Assembly (NCBI GenBank): GCA_024305405.1
Contig: JAKNDB010000064.1
Span: 682,001 to 746,000 of the forward strand
Reading direction: 5' to 3'
Length of the DNA: 64,000 nt
Source: Dirofilaria immitis
Taxonomy: Eukaryota; Nematoda; Chromadorea; Rhabditida; Onchocercidae
The notes below the pieces were generated by a model. It had not been told where the DNA came from, searched no databases, and saw nothing but the letters and a program-made list of their open reading frames with translations. A program made the position numbers and the translations under genes. This document shows, piece after piece, positions 42,201 through 54,240 of this stretch. Position 1 is the stretch's first letter; each line of letters opens with the position of its first letter.

Positions 42201-45200
42201 GGTCTCTTATTCTCAATAATATGTCCAACATCTTATCATATCACCCTCCACAGCCATTTCTTCACCATAATGAAGTAATCAGCTAGATAAATTTTTGTGG
42301 AAAATGAAAAGAATTGAATTAAAGTCAAGTAAAGCAACAACTTGTTCAACAAATTTATTACTTGGGTTGTTTTTCCGCCAATTGGAAGCGGTCAGCATCT
42401 GGATCATTGGCTAGAATTATGCTAGAATTATGTTTGTCAGCTGTTGCTATAGGTATTGTAAACACTTTCCGACCTTCTTCTGGATTTGGAAATGGTACTG
42501 TAGGAAAATCAGGATTTGGCTCTCCATGTTCCTGAAAGAAATTTTTTGTCACCACCATTAGTATTAGCGAAGTATTAAATAAAAATCAATAGGAAACGTA
42601 ATACCTGTACAATAATTATATTTTCAGATGGAAATCCGAAATCTTTCAACATTCTTGTCATGTACGGTACTCCAACACCATGGAATGCAGTATAAGTAAA
42701 TTTCACCGGACATTTTTCATTCAGAGACCTATTTTAAAATAATATATTATAAGTTAAAATGTACAATTTATTTTCCAAAAAAATATATGATGTATTTAAA
42801 ACTTTATATCACTAGTCAATTTAAGTTGTCTACTACAAAAACTATTACAGAAAAATTGTTCTGCAGAAACAATCATCAATAATATTACGTTATCTTTAAT
42901 TTTGATGAATTCTTTATTTTGATTTGTCTGATTTCATTTCCTCAAGACCATCATAGTTATATTCTCACGATGATTTTTTCACTAATAACTTACGGCCAAA
43001 AGATATTTCAAACTTTAAGTCATACTAATCTTTTCAATTTTCCACTAATAATGATATCATGTTTTGTTGCAAAATAAAATCAAGATAAATATTATAACAT
43101 CGTACTATGCTAATATTCTGACGGATAAAACTAACTGGTAGGATACACTCCCTATCTTTTTTATAATTAAAAGAAACAAAATTAAAATTAGTTCTAAATT
43201 TATTAACGATTGTTGAATTATGTTTTCTTCGCTAGTGTTTGGATCGATAGATTTTCAAAATCTTTATGAGTTGTAAATTAATATAATGGGGTTCAAATAT
43301 TAAATCAAATATTTAGAAAGTTTATGTATGAGATAGCTTAGTTAATCTAGGAATCCAAGTTCTTCCAATAAAATCAATTGATCTGAATTGACCTGTATTA
43401 TTATTTTAGCTGAATTTCGCTTTATCTTTAACCTTTTACAATGTTTTATCGAAAGTGGCTTAGCATAAGCTGTTTAATACATAACTTACTTATAACGACA
43501 TAAGAACAACTCCTCGGTAAAATATTTTTCCATTATGGAATCAGCTGAATGTAAAAGTGGATGTTCTGCAAATTTTGACATATCCCAATATTCCGCCTTT
43601 GGTTCCATATTTTCATAAGCAAGTCGACATATTTCCGAATCATGAGGTGCCAATATCTATGTATCAAATATATATTTCATATAAGCGAAAAAGACTAGTC
43701 GAATGATGATGTTTTATAAATTTCATTTTTTTTAAAGTGTCTTTTCAACTGAATTTGCTATTATTCATTAAAGATATAAAATTTTCCATTCGCCTTGCTA
43801 TATTTCTTTTCTATAATCTGTATGTCAACATAATGTTTTAACATAGTATCACACATTAAAATGTGAAATGAAACTCAATATTACAAACCAAATCATTTCA
43901 TGTTAAATTCCAATTTTAAATTAAAAATTTTCTAATACTCTAAAAACACTCATATTTTAAGGTATTAATGTCTCCTACTCAAAAAAAAAGAATTCATATT
44001 ACATTGAGTAGTCGTTTATTTTTTCTTAGAAATCAAATTTACCTGAGCTCCATTTGTCCAATAAGCCTTGTAACCATTATCTTGTTTTGGATTATGAGAA
44101 GCTGTTATCATCAAACCAGCATCACAATTAAATCCAATTGTTGCGTAAGACTATAATTTTCATCAGTTTAACTTGTTATGCTATTATTACTAATTACAGA
44201 AGTTAGTATCGTAAAATATTTAAATAATTCAACTTCGAAATGAAATTTCCTAAGAAGATTTTTGTCAGTGCAACGCTACTAGCGAAATCATAGATCTTAT
44301 TGTATAAAAAAATCAAAAAAATATAATTGCCTTACCACAAGAGGTGTTGGACAACATTTTGAGAATAGATACACTTTGATTCCATTATGAACAAATACAT
44401 TCGCGGCCAATTTAGCCCAACTAAAAATTATAAATTGATTGTTGAAAATTAATTCCTGCCAAATCATATTAATAAATTTTTACAAAATTCAACATAAGTA
44501 ATATCATTACAATCAAAAAATCATCATACTTGAACAAGATAAGGATATATATTTTAAAAATTGTACGAAAGTCGAGAAAATACCGCGTACTTTAATTAGT
44601 AAAGATGAAACGGTGATTTACTATATTCTAGAATATTTCAAAATTATATGTTTTTTCTTGTAGAACAAATAAAGGAATATATCATTTTTCTTTTGGCCTA
44701 TCCTTTTCTCATAAAATGATATAATTATTTCAAAGAAGAAATAAAAATATGAGAAGATAAGCATAAACGATAGAAAAAAAAATTAGAAACCGTTCACTAT
44801 TGTGACGACCATCGTAACCAATAGCGACACCATTGCTTTGACGATTATAGACATTTTTAAATACGCAGCAAAACCATGAGTTAGCATCAATATTGTCAAA
44901 TCATTCAGTCGACAGAAACCAGCTTCCATTTTTGTTCGTACACCTGGAAAAATTTCACTAACAAAATGATGTCTAAATGAAAGGATTTAAAATCTAGAAT
45001 TATATCTTTGATTTCAAATTTAATTTTATCTCAATTCAATTTTTAATCGTTCCAATTATTATATGGATTAAAGTAAGCAATATAATGCTCGCATGGTGGG
45101 ATATCGCCTAAAAAATGAAAATTATGATACTTTTTTGGTTTAGAGATTAAAAAGTAAATTCCATTTTTTTAAAATTAAATTAGTGGTTAAATTATTATAG

Positions 45201-46028
45201 AAATCGATTTATTATATTTATTGCTAAAGAAATTACTTTATTTTATTTCTCGATTATTTTATAATTCAGTTTTCACTACTTGAGGATTGAAGAAGTATTG
45301 ATAAGACAAAAATGAAATTGAAGAAATTAGAATTATTCAAGCTTCGATTATTAAGCTTAAATTATTTTTGTCATAGCACTGAAACTGATTAAAATAAAGT
45401 AGAATTAAATTAATACTTTAAAATATATTATTCCTATTAAAAATTAATTTTAAATAGGAAATTTATTTTATACAAAAAATTAAATCAAATTATATATATA
45501 TAATACCAGCTGTGCCAAACGACATTTTGCCACACATTCTTGATTTTAATGCTTCAATATCTTTTTGTTCCATAATTCTTCAATTTCTGCATGAGTCCGT
45601 TTGTTCTATAAAAAGCATTTGATTGACCTTTAACATTTGAGTACTAACTATTACGCTTCATTTTGAACTTATTGATCTAATTTATTTGAACTTATTGATC
45701 TAATTTATATTCTTGTTCATCCAAAATTCTTCATTCTTAGTTTCGTTATGGTAGTGTGATCAATAAATAGAAAACAATTCATATGATTTTTAGATTTTAA
45801 GTTAAAATAAAAAAAAATGAAATTATTATATATTTCAGCAATATTAAAATAAATTCATTTCTATCTTATCTATATTATCAATAAAACAAATAAAGATATG
45901 CTATATTCTATAGCAAGAAAATATAAAACTCAAAATAGAATATAATGAGAAATTAAAATGAAAAATAAATAAATTCATACATTATCCCATTTTAACCAAT
46001 TTGCAGTAAGCGTTCCGTAATCATCCAT
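39300..46028 (-). CDS. PGM2: Phosphoglucomutase-2 / phosphopentomutase (PGM2), 14 exons
   Basis: An alpha-D-phosphohexomutase of the PGM2 type, interconverting pentose-1/5 or hexose-1/6 phosphates in the cytosol. Exons: 46028-45981, 45605-45507, 44943-44791, 44420-44336, 44150-44043, 43656-43490, 42728-42605, 42531-42362, 41984-41821, 41449-41217, 41001-40908, 40622-40537, 39793-39654, 39408-39300; about 594 codons, human PGM2 has 612. Key sites: FGTAG at the exon 2/3 join, catalytic-serine loop [13 protein letters not shown] (exon 5), metal loop DPDADR (exon 8), TGFKWLANK and WEESIGF (exon 10), phosphate-binding [12 protein letters not shown] (exon 13). All active-site elements are kept. The start follows an AAG acceptor-like site by one base. 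Frame requires one extra base at 45574-45577, 44854-44858, 41446-41448, 41338-41341 and 40611-40615. These breaks look like sequence errors, since splice sites and motifs on both sides are intact. Confidence 0.93.
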
Positions 46029-46437
46029 TCTTATCGATAAAATTATCAATCAATTTCTAAATATTAAATTATTTGAAAATTTATCAACGAAAAAAAAAAC
46101 AACAATAAATCATTATCAACAAATTGATCAAAAAATACATACACTAGAGAGTAGATATTCTTATAACTATCATTTTTATTTATTCAATAATTGAAAAAGT
46201 TATGCTATATTATGAAGTTATCATTAATCAACTTTTCCAAGCTTAATTACTAAGCCTAAATATTTTTTCAAATTCTTCATTAAAGAATACTTTACATGTA
46301 TCGAATATGCTATCTAACCATAAATATTAAAATAGTTAGAATCTATCCAAATAAATATGTATTTATTTTTAGGTTTTTTTGTTTTTCAAATAACAAATAT
46401 TAACAAGAATAAAAAGAAAAAAAATTGAAGAAGAAGA
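46029..46437. other. Spacer between PGM2 start and DHFR-like fragment
   Basis: About 400 bases of AT-rich sequence with A runs near 46090 and 46420. It should carry the PGM2 promoter. No motif can be named. Confidence 0.5.
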
Positions 46438-46657
46438 ACTATTTTCATCGTTGTTATGGGCAGGAAAACATTTGAAACAATATCCCAAGGTGTATTAAAA
46501 GATCGTACTCCCATTATTTTTTCTCACAATAAGTTAAGTTCTTGTTTTAATAGAAATATAGAATGTACAGTTGTTTCATCTATACAAGAATTTCTGTCAA
46601 TTCAAAGTGGTTCTAAAATCTATATGATTGATAGAATTGTATGAAAGAATAAAATGA
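46438..46657 (+). pseudogene. Dihydrofolate reductase fragment, bacterial-type (possible Wolbachia insertion)
   Basis: The plus-strand frame reads TIFIVVMGRKTFETIS, the hallmark beta-strand and NADPH-binding motif of dihydrofolate reductase (VVMGRKTFESI in many bacterial FolA proteins; animal enzymes usually have GRKTW). It continues with PIIFSHN, matching the NIVISRN strand, and KIYMI, matching the strand before the GG loop. Then the frame ends at TGA; shifting by one base gives ELYERIK and a stop, resembling the GGxELY segment after that loop. The N-terminal third and the C-terminal third of a normal 160-residue enzyme are absent, and there are no introns or splice sites. Family assignment is fairly clear. 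Bacterial origin and in particular Wolbachia origin is inference from the motif style and the worm host. It sits in the PGM2-SEH1 spacer on the opposite strand and is very likely non-functional. Confidence 0.5.
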
Positions 46658-47752
46658 AAAAATGATAGATAAAAAGGAAAAGTAAAAATAGATGGAATAG
46701 TCAGAAGATGAAAATTTAAAAATGGGGTTGTGCAAATGATGTATGCTATCATCGATAAGGTTCATTGAAATCAAACGCATATAAATCATATCGATAAATT
46801 GGCAATAATTTTACAACATATAACAGGACAACAATCAACAATTCTCGAGAATAAAATATACAATTAAAATAAACAATAACAATAAAAAAAAAGAAAAAAT
46901 TTTGCCATATATTTCAGCTAAGAATTTATAATATACTATAATATGGGAAATTTTTATTTGCAAAATTAAATCATATGAATATATATTGCTATAATGTCGT
47001 ACACATTTATATTATATTATGAATTCGATTAATTGCATGCTATATTACCTATTTCAAAAAAAAAAAAGAATAGGTCTAAAATTCCCACTCTTATAATAAA
47101 TAATATTCATTCATGCAATATAATAGTGATGAATAATGGAAATAGGAGTGTAATTATGTATCGTATGTTGTAAATCAGACATGTGAGATACTACTATTAA
47201 TATAAGTCGTAGTCGCATATTTCCTCGTCCTTCATCAGTTAAATAATGCAGTAATTAGTGTAATATTAAAAAAAAAAAAAAAAAAAAAATTTTATTGACT
47301 GTAAGAAAAAATATATCTTACAAAATTTATAATTTGTAAAAGTGAACGAATAAAGTATTCTGCGGAATATCAAAAATCAATTAATTGAATGAGCATAGTT
47401 GTTGCAAACTGTCTCTGATAATTCATCTCTTATTTTAACTAATGATTACATATTCACCAAATAAGAGACAAGTCAAGGAAAAACAAGAACAAAGTCATTT
47501 TATTTTCATAATGTAATCAATAACATGTATGCCAACTGGTCTATTAGTTTCTCTTCTCTCCTCCTCTTCTCTTTTCCTTTTTTTTTTCTGGTGTATTTTA
47601 GATGTCAAGTTCTCATCCAGGTGTATACATGTTGCGTCATTTAGAATAAGAAATGAATATTTCATCATAAATAATCTGTGACTGCAAAGAACTATTAAGT
47701 CGAATCGAAAAGTCACGAAATCAAACATATTCATTGCAAAAAATCAACACAT
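46658..47752. other. Intergenic spacer containing the SEH1 3' UTR side
   Basis: About 1.1 kb, AT-rich, with a poly-A run of about 22 bases near 47268-47289. If the DHFR fragment came as part of a larger bacterial insert, neighbouring remnants should lie here, but I recognise none. Confidence 0.5.
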
Positions 47753-49990
47753 TCAATAATATACAAGATTCTCTTTAGTAAGTGAACTTAATGATGTCGT
47801 AACTTTCGGGTCATCATCAGATGGTTTATAATCTTCCGTTGATTTAATCGTTGCAACAAGACTCCATTTCTTCAACAAATTTTCTAAAAATAGTTTTAAC
47901 TTATTATATGAATGGAACCTACTTTTCCCTGAATTATTTTAATTTAATTAGGGTGCATAAAGAATTTTGATAAAAAATATAAATGAAATCATTCTGCTTG
48001 CCTTTCCACAGTCGTATGTACCCATCTGAACTTCCAGTTGTTAAGATTGTTCCAGTTATGTTCCAAGACAATCGCCAAATCTACAAAGTTTCTAGTTCTA
48101 ATTATCGAAAAAATATCTACAGTATAATCACAAAATGAAAAGGATTTATAACGGCTGGTACAATTACTTGATTCAGATTTTTGCTCTTCTTTCCTCCCTG
48201 CTTTTACTGAATCGACGAATAATCCTACATTCAGTTGTATAAACAAAAGGATTGTAAGGTTAACTATCAGACTATCTTTCCTTATTTTTAGCTAATTAGA
48301 GCATCAGGGAAATAAATTTCTTTTTTTTTTCATTTCCAATATAATGCTGTGATGCACTGGAACATTTCCGAGAAATCAAAAATAATAATAGAGAACCTGA
48401 ACAGGTGAATAAGACGGATTCTCAAGAGCTTCCAACTGCGTAATCTCATACTCAGTTGGTCCACCTCGCTCAATCAAATCAACATTAAAACCAGTGGTTT
48501 TCCCGGTTTCACTCAACTTGAAGATGCAAATGTCTTTGGAGCCAACAGCAAGCAAATGATATGATCGTCCAGCAGGTGGTGCAAAAGCAATATCCGTCAC
48601 TGGTTCAGTTACTTTCAAGGATGGAGTATTCAACAATTGCCATTTTCTAGAAAATGTATCCAATCAACAACATTCTAAAAACCGAGAAATGAGCATTTTA
48701 TCTGAGATATGAATTTTACTAATTTTAAATTAAAAAATTATAACGGTTGACGATATGATATAATGTAGCTCTAATAATTAGTTGAAAAATTTTGAAGACC
48801 GAAGATTATCGTGATATTCATATACAACTACTCGTTTTCCAGTTGTATGTGCATCATCGGATCCTACAGCAATAAGTGGTTTTGTAAGGCGATGTGTACT
48901 CCAAGAAAGGCAACTACAGCGATATCGAAAAGCAGCTATATCTTGATTTAGACTCCACATTGATAAGTTCATAATATCTGGAGCTTCGTATACTCGTAAT
49001 ATTCCCTGAGAAGATACAGTCGCCTATAAATAAACTTATTAAACAATGCATTTCACTAAAGCGAAAAATAATCATACATCCTGTTTATTATATGTCAATA
49101 TTCCGCTTTTATATTCATTACACTTTTAAAAAAGGCAAGTAAAATCAAATGCATAATGTTGCTTACAAGCATCAATCCAAGATGCCTCGGAGAAAATTTA
49201 ATGTCAGTAACATTATGACGACTATCAACAAGTTGACAACATCGTTTCCAACGTGCTTGTTGTTTCTGGTCACTGTGAATACTATTTTTCGCTACTGTCT
49301 CAACTGATTGACGTACTGCAATGTATTGCTTAATTTTCAATTTTCAAACAACTAATTCAAATGCATAAAATATATTTCAAAAATTCTGTTTCGCTTGAAC
49401 TTTTGAACTGATTCGAGAATAAATTAGCTTCACTGATAAACACTGTAGATTTTATTGAACCAATTAATAATAAATTCTAGAAAGTATTATGACGACTATC
49501 ATAATGATGCAGCAAACCGGTTTCTTCCCAAATTGTTACACTTCGATCAAACGAACATGTAGCCAAGATTTGTCCAAATTCAGGATGAGCCCAGATTACT
49601 TTCCAAACCGGTCCACCATGACTCTGCAATAGCACATAGTAAAAAACATTTATGATTTGCATTAATAGGACAACTAAAATACGATCCATATAACTGGATA
49701 CAAAGCATTTTGTATCTATCGTTATTCTAATTAAATAGTGACCAAAATCATTGATGCGGGAATTAATCCTCGATAAAATTTTAAATCTGAACCAATCAAT
49801 TAAACACCTTCCACGACGCAGATTTAATCCAGCTACCATTTGATGACAAATTCCACACACACACCATCATATCACTGGATGACGTAGCAATCCGTCGTCC
49901 GTGAAAATCGAATGCAACGTGATGAATAAGATCACGTTGTTGATCATTGAATATTATTGATGTTGAGAACTGCTCCGATGATGATGTCAT
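47753..49990 (-). CDS. npp-18: Nucleoporin SEH1 (WD40 protein), 7 exons
   Basis: SEH1 is a WD40 beta-propeller in the Nup107-160 (Y) complex of the nuclear pore and in the GATOR2 complex of TORC1 control. Exons: 49990-49808, 49623-49518, 49315-49167, 49023-48800, 48646-48397, 48080-48002, 47883-47753; about 371 residues, human SEH1L has 360. Recognised blocks: [15 protein letters not shown] and [12 protein letters not shown] (blade 1), [18 protein letters not shown] with [11 protein letters not shown] (blade 2), [42 protein letters not shown], and [20 protein letters not shown] with YIRLW. Phases agree at every junction, and this is the only conserved gene here without a frame break. Intron 6 appears to use a GC donor (AAAG then GCAAGC at 48001-47996), since no GT fits and the phase of exon 7 requires it. 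It is divergent from the small membrane-protein gene at 50.9 kb. Confidence 0.94.
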
Positions 49991-50915
49991 TTATCTTCAA
50001 GAAATAAAAGAATAAATTTGTGAAAGATTCTCAAATACAACTGTGAGAAATTACTGCAATATCTCGAGATCGTAACAATTGTAGCAAAATTTCGAAAAAA
50101 AAAAAGTTGAATTATGCTCGATTTTTTGAAAAATGAACACACTGAATAAACTAACTTGAAACTAATACTTGTTTAGAGATATTACAATCGACGTACCTCG
50201 AAATGTGCGTAAGGTCCGAAAAACCTTACGTGCGCTAAACAACACACGTCTCCGATTTAGTGCAATCCAAAGATTTGAAAGTTATTCACAACGAATCGCA
50301 TCCCGCCTCTTGATTCTTCTTTTCGCTTGCGCCGGTTAATACTTCGCGGCTCAGCCGGTCAGTAATTCATAACGTTTGCATAAGAGTTTGCATGAGATTA
50401 GACGCTGAAAAGCCGTAAAGGGAAAGGGATTTAGTTTCCACGTAAAATACGTGAAGGAAAAACTAATTTTCGTTCATCGAGTAAACTTTGCCGCTAACAT
50501 TAGGCGATGAAATAGTGTAGAAACGGAAGAAATAATAAAATTAAATGAATGACGGAAATTTCATTGAATAATCGAAATTAAATAATTAAAATCATTGATG
50601 AAAATAATTTGGTAAAAGAAATGAAAGTGAAAAAGTAAAATAATAAAAATAATCATTGATAAGAAGAATTGAATAATTAAAGTTTTAAAAGTGAATAATT
50701 AAAGCAATGGATAACAATTCAAATTTCAATTCCAATTTTCTTTTATTTTTATGAAAAATGGAATCAATTAATGGAAATGTTGCCATAGCATCAGAAATGA
50801 TATTATTAACTTCTTAAATTTCTCATTTTTAATTTCTCCAGGGATAATATGCGAGTAGTAGTAATCGGTTACCATGGAAATATATATCTAAGCTTTTACA
50901 AATTTTGCAATATTG
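49991..50915. promoter_or_regulatory. Divergent intergenic region (likely promoters of SEH1 and the membrane-protein gene)
   Basis: About 0.9 kb between two divergent starts. The section 50196-50420 is clearly richer in G, C and CpG than the rest of the window (TCGCTTGCGCCGGTTAAT, CGCGGCTCAGCCGG). It holds a hairpin with 8-bp arms CGTAAGGT (50208-50215) and ACCTTACG (50223-50230) around a 7-base loop. Promoter role is inferred from position and composition; no TATA box or known site was identified. Confidence 0.45.
50208..50230. repeat. Hairpin in the divergent promoter region
   Basis: Perfect 8-bp inverted repeat CGTAAGGT / ACCTTACG with loop CCGAAAA. The flanking bases GTG and TGC almost extend it. 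It could be a palindromic protein-binding site or part of a small RNA; neither can be shown here. Confidence 0.6.
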
Positions 50916-51704
50916 ATGGATATTTTTGATACAAAAATTACACTCGTTGGTATTGTTCTATCTATATCTATTGCTTATTTCATTCTTGTTATCGCTATTT
51001 TTTCATTTGCATTCGTCTTCAGGTTGATCCATTTTTTTTCGCAATCTCGAAAATATTCTCTTAAGAGAATTATGATGAAATATTAGATAAATGCATTTGC
51101 AAATTTATTAAGAATTTAAAAATTCAAATTAAGACTTGATAAATTCAAGTTCAAATTTAAGAATTGAAACTAATTTTTTGCATATCTTTATATTTCAGCC
51201 AAACAGATTCATTCAACCTTATACGATACGCAAATTCGAAAACGGCGAATCTCAACCAATAATATCATCTTCTTATATGGATTGTTCTGGTATCGCGAAA
51301 TGTTGTCCATGTCCAGTTTTCAGTTTCCGACAATTCTTGAAATCTTGTTGCTGTGATTCGGTAAGCTGAGATTTTTTATTTTCTACAAAATAAGAGATCG
51401 AGAACATTTTTTTGAAACGAAAGAAAACTTTTATTCAACCTTATTCAACCTTCTTCCTTCCTTTCCCATCACCTTTCTTTCTTTCTTCTGATTTTCGGAA
51501 ACTTTTACTTTAAATAGAAGATTTCTTAATCTCATTTCCATTTCATGTTAAAGCACAGAGCAAATGTTAACATTGTATCAACGTAGCATATTGCAGGAGA
51601 AATTGCGACATAGCGTGAACTGCGAATGCATACGACCAGCTGTACATGGCTCACAAAATTCTGGTTTAAACTTTGTCTGCTGTCAAGTTAATGATCGTAA
51701 TTAA
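50916..51704 (+). CDS. Small Cys-rich single-pass membrane protein, 3 exons, unknown
   Basis: Three exons join in one frame: 50916-51022, 51199-51360, 51597-51704, about 125 residues to a TAA stop. Exon 1 encodes a short start then a hydrophobic stretch (TLVGIVLSISIAYFILVIAI, about residues 8-30), a signal-anchor or transmembrane helix. Exon 2 carries the cysteine cluster CSGIAKCCPCP and, at its end, KSCCCDS. Exon 3 has NCECIRP and ends FVCCQVNDRN. Introns have TTTCAG and TTGCAG acceptors and GTTGAT and GTAAGC donors. Joining exon 1 to exon 2 in phase needs one extra T in the six-T run at 50998-51003. I do not know the family. Clustered cysteines next to a membrane helix could be palmitoylated or form disulphides. 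A PLAC8-like resemblance was considered but the pattern does not fit. Call rests on open frame, matched phases and signal-anchor shape, without homology. Confidence 0.5.
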
Positions 51705-52033
51705 AACAGAGGCATCACTCCTTTATTTCTGTAGTTTCAACATCTTTCGTATTCTTCAATTCATTATCATAACATTTATTATGCTACTTCAATACAATAT
51801 AAAAGCATCACTTATGCTAGTATCTATTATCCCTTATCTTATTACTGAAGATTCATCAACTTTAAGATTTTATCTTATTGCCAAAGATACTCATTAATTA
51901 TTAGACTTCTTATTATTTTTGGAAATTTATCAACTTTTAACTGCAGTCGAGATATATGTAAGATAAAATTAAAGTGCGAAATGTTACTATAATCATATCA
52001 AAATTCTTTAACCCATGAAATTTTCATCGTCCA

Positions 52034-52035
<2 letters not shown>

Positions 52036-52078
<43 letters not shown>

Positions 52079-52110
52079 TATTGTGTATCTCATTTCTGTA
52101 AAAATGAGTT

Positions 52111-52144
<34 letters not shown>

Positions 52145-52175
52145 TATTGTGTATCTCATTTCTGTAAAAATGAGT
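52036..52175. repeat. TA microsatellite and 38-bp spacer, duplicated
   Basis: A (TA)n run at about 52036-52076, a spacer reading GAGTATTGTGTATCTCATTT plus CTGTAAAAATGAGTTTG, a second TA run at about 52113-52141, then the same spacer again. The second spacer merges into the left end of the dispersed repeat at 52158. Confidence 0.9.
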
Positions 52176-52956
52176 TTGTTTTTCAATCGAAAACAGATTA
52201 TATATTGCCAAATTTACTTTTGCAGAAAACGATCAAATCATGTATTTTAAACTAAACTGTGTTTTAAGTAGAATTTGAAAACAAATTCATTCCAAATAGT
52301 ACTGCATTGATTTTCAAGAGATAACTTTGTGAACGAACAAACTGTTATACATTTATACAGCACACCTGTATGAGTTTGTGGATATTTGCTAATTTTCAGC
52401 AATATAAGACGGAAATTTACAATGAATTGGATTAGTAATGTTTAAGATATCCTTGCCATTAAATTTAAGGTAAAAAGATCTGCTATAATCGGTGTATATG
52501 GCTGTTGCTAAAACAGCGATTCAAAAAAATGATTAGGCGGATAATAGCCACCTTTGGTCGTAAAATATCCAAACCCCACTTTTCCAACTATTACCAATAG
52601 AAACAGCCGATCGAACAGACACGACAATTAGGCCAATCATCCATGAAGATAAAACAAACAAATCAGACAGGTAATAGGGAATGAAGAATCACTTCGCTTT
52701 GTGCTGTTAAATCTTAGTATAATAGCGATGCTAACATTAGACAGGTTACTAATCAGTTATGATCAGAGAGATAAAAACAAGATATAATTGGCATGCATTT
52801 ATTTTAATGAACACTGGTTACTTTCTCACATTTATCTGTGCAATTGAAATTTGTTCAGTCCGTCTTTACCGAAAATTTTATTTTTATGCCGAACATGAAA
52901 AAAAAGATTAGTTAACATCTGAATTTCTTGCTCTTCGTCCAAGTCAATCATTATGG
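52158..52956 (+). repeat. Dispersed repeat copy R1 (~800 bp)
   Basis: Collinear with 63145-63928 (R4) in the same orientation. The left and middle parts differ at roughly one base in ten; the last ~250 bases (from GGTTACTAATCAGTTATGAT to GTCCAAGTCAATCATTATG) are almost identical. No clear open frame, so probably a non-autonomous mobile element or a segmental duplicate. Element ends and target-site duplications could not be defined. Confidence 0.85.
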
Positions 52957-53769
52957 TATTTGCTTACGAGGACGTAACTCATCGCTAAGTAATACAACTT
53001 ATTAGTTTCTTTTCTACATAATCCTAGAGAAAGCTTCCAAAAAAATAAAAATAAGAAAAAACGTATATCTATTTCTCTTTTCTATTTCTTTTCCATTTTA
53101 CATCATTAGTCATTAAATATCTATCGCTCATTGATAGGAAGCTCTCATTCCTTATCAAATTAGATATCCGTGGATTTAAATGATTAACGGATTGACTTTG
53201 ACTCTGTAAGGAGTTTTGCAATTCACATGAAATGTTGCACTCGTGATTTCGCTACACTATTCCCTGAATTGTTAGCATCATAATACAGAAACAAAGTTTA
53301 TCTAAAAATTTTCAGAAATATCAATGATAGTGATAATTTCTCATTTTTGATGGATAGTTGCATATCAACTATTTGTTTTTATCTCTTTTGAATGCATCTT
53401 GAAAATTTATTCTGCTTACTTGTTCACTATGACAGGACTATCGCAGTACAATCTTTTATGTACGCTAATGTTATTTGATATTAAAAGATAAATTATTCCG
53501 TACAGTATTGTTCTAATCACAAATACATCTAATATGATCATGCGATTGCGCAATATCTCACTCGCATTAGATTATTTTATATTCTTTCAGATCTCTCTCT
53601 TTTACAGTATCAATATTTTAATATAATGAAATTGTTAAATAATCCATCTATTTAGCATTTACCAAAGTTTGCATGATTGTTTAATGTATGATTACTTGAA
53701 TCGTTTGAATAATCTATATGATTGTTGTTTGTTATGATAAGAATAATCATTGTTCTATCATTCTTTTTT

Positions 53770-54240
53770 TGTCAATTATATCTATTCTTCGTCTTATCTC
53801 TCTGATCATTACTGATTAGAAAGCTGTCTAATGTTGGCATCCTATTTAACTAAGGTTGGAAAACATCAGAGATTTTGTAACAGAGTCGCTATTACCTGTC
53901 TGGTTGGTTTGTCTTACCATAATGAATGATTGGCCTAATTATCACGTCTGTTTGATGGAATGTTTCTATTGGTAATAGTTAAACACTATGATTTTACACA
54001 CATAAAGAGGCTATTATTCGCCTGTCATTTTTGGCATTCTGCCTCAACGGCGGTAATATACATCGACAATATTTACTTTCCTTCTGGAATCTTTTTTTTT
54101 CTAAAATTTCTATCTACGTTATTTTAGAGATGAGGAAGAAATAAATGATATCATCCTTTCCCTTTGTAGGGTGAATTTTTGGAAAATTATTTACAATAAT
54201 TTATGACTCATGCAAGATTTAATGTAAATTAATCTCGTTG
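53770..54240 (-). repeat. Dispersed repeat copy R2, inverted
   Basis: Reverse-complement relative of R1: the block TCTCTCTGATCATTACTGAT through CTGTCTAATGTTGGCATC to GAGGCTATTATTCGCCTG mirrors GGCGGATAATAGCC to GCTAACATTAGACAG in R1. More diverged than R1-R4. It shares extra sequence with R3 beyond the core (GATGAGGAAGAAATAAAT, ATTATTTACAATAA). Confidence 0.75.

Noticed and set aside
24227..49990. The four minus-strand genes as one operon
   Set aside because: Spacers of 1.6-1.8 kb are long for nematode operons, one contains a foreign fragment on the other strand, and functions are unrelated.
51545..51640. Possible kinase catalytic loop (CI...RRNC resembling CIHRDLAARNC)
   Set aside because: The reading lies between two stops and most catalytic residues differ; the same bases are better explained as intron end plus exon 3 of the membrane-protein gene.
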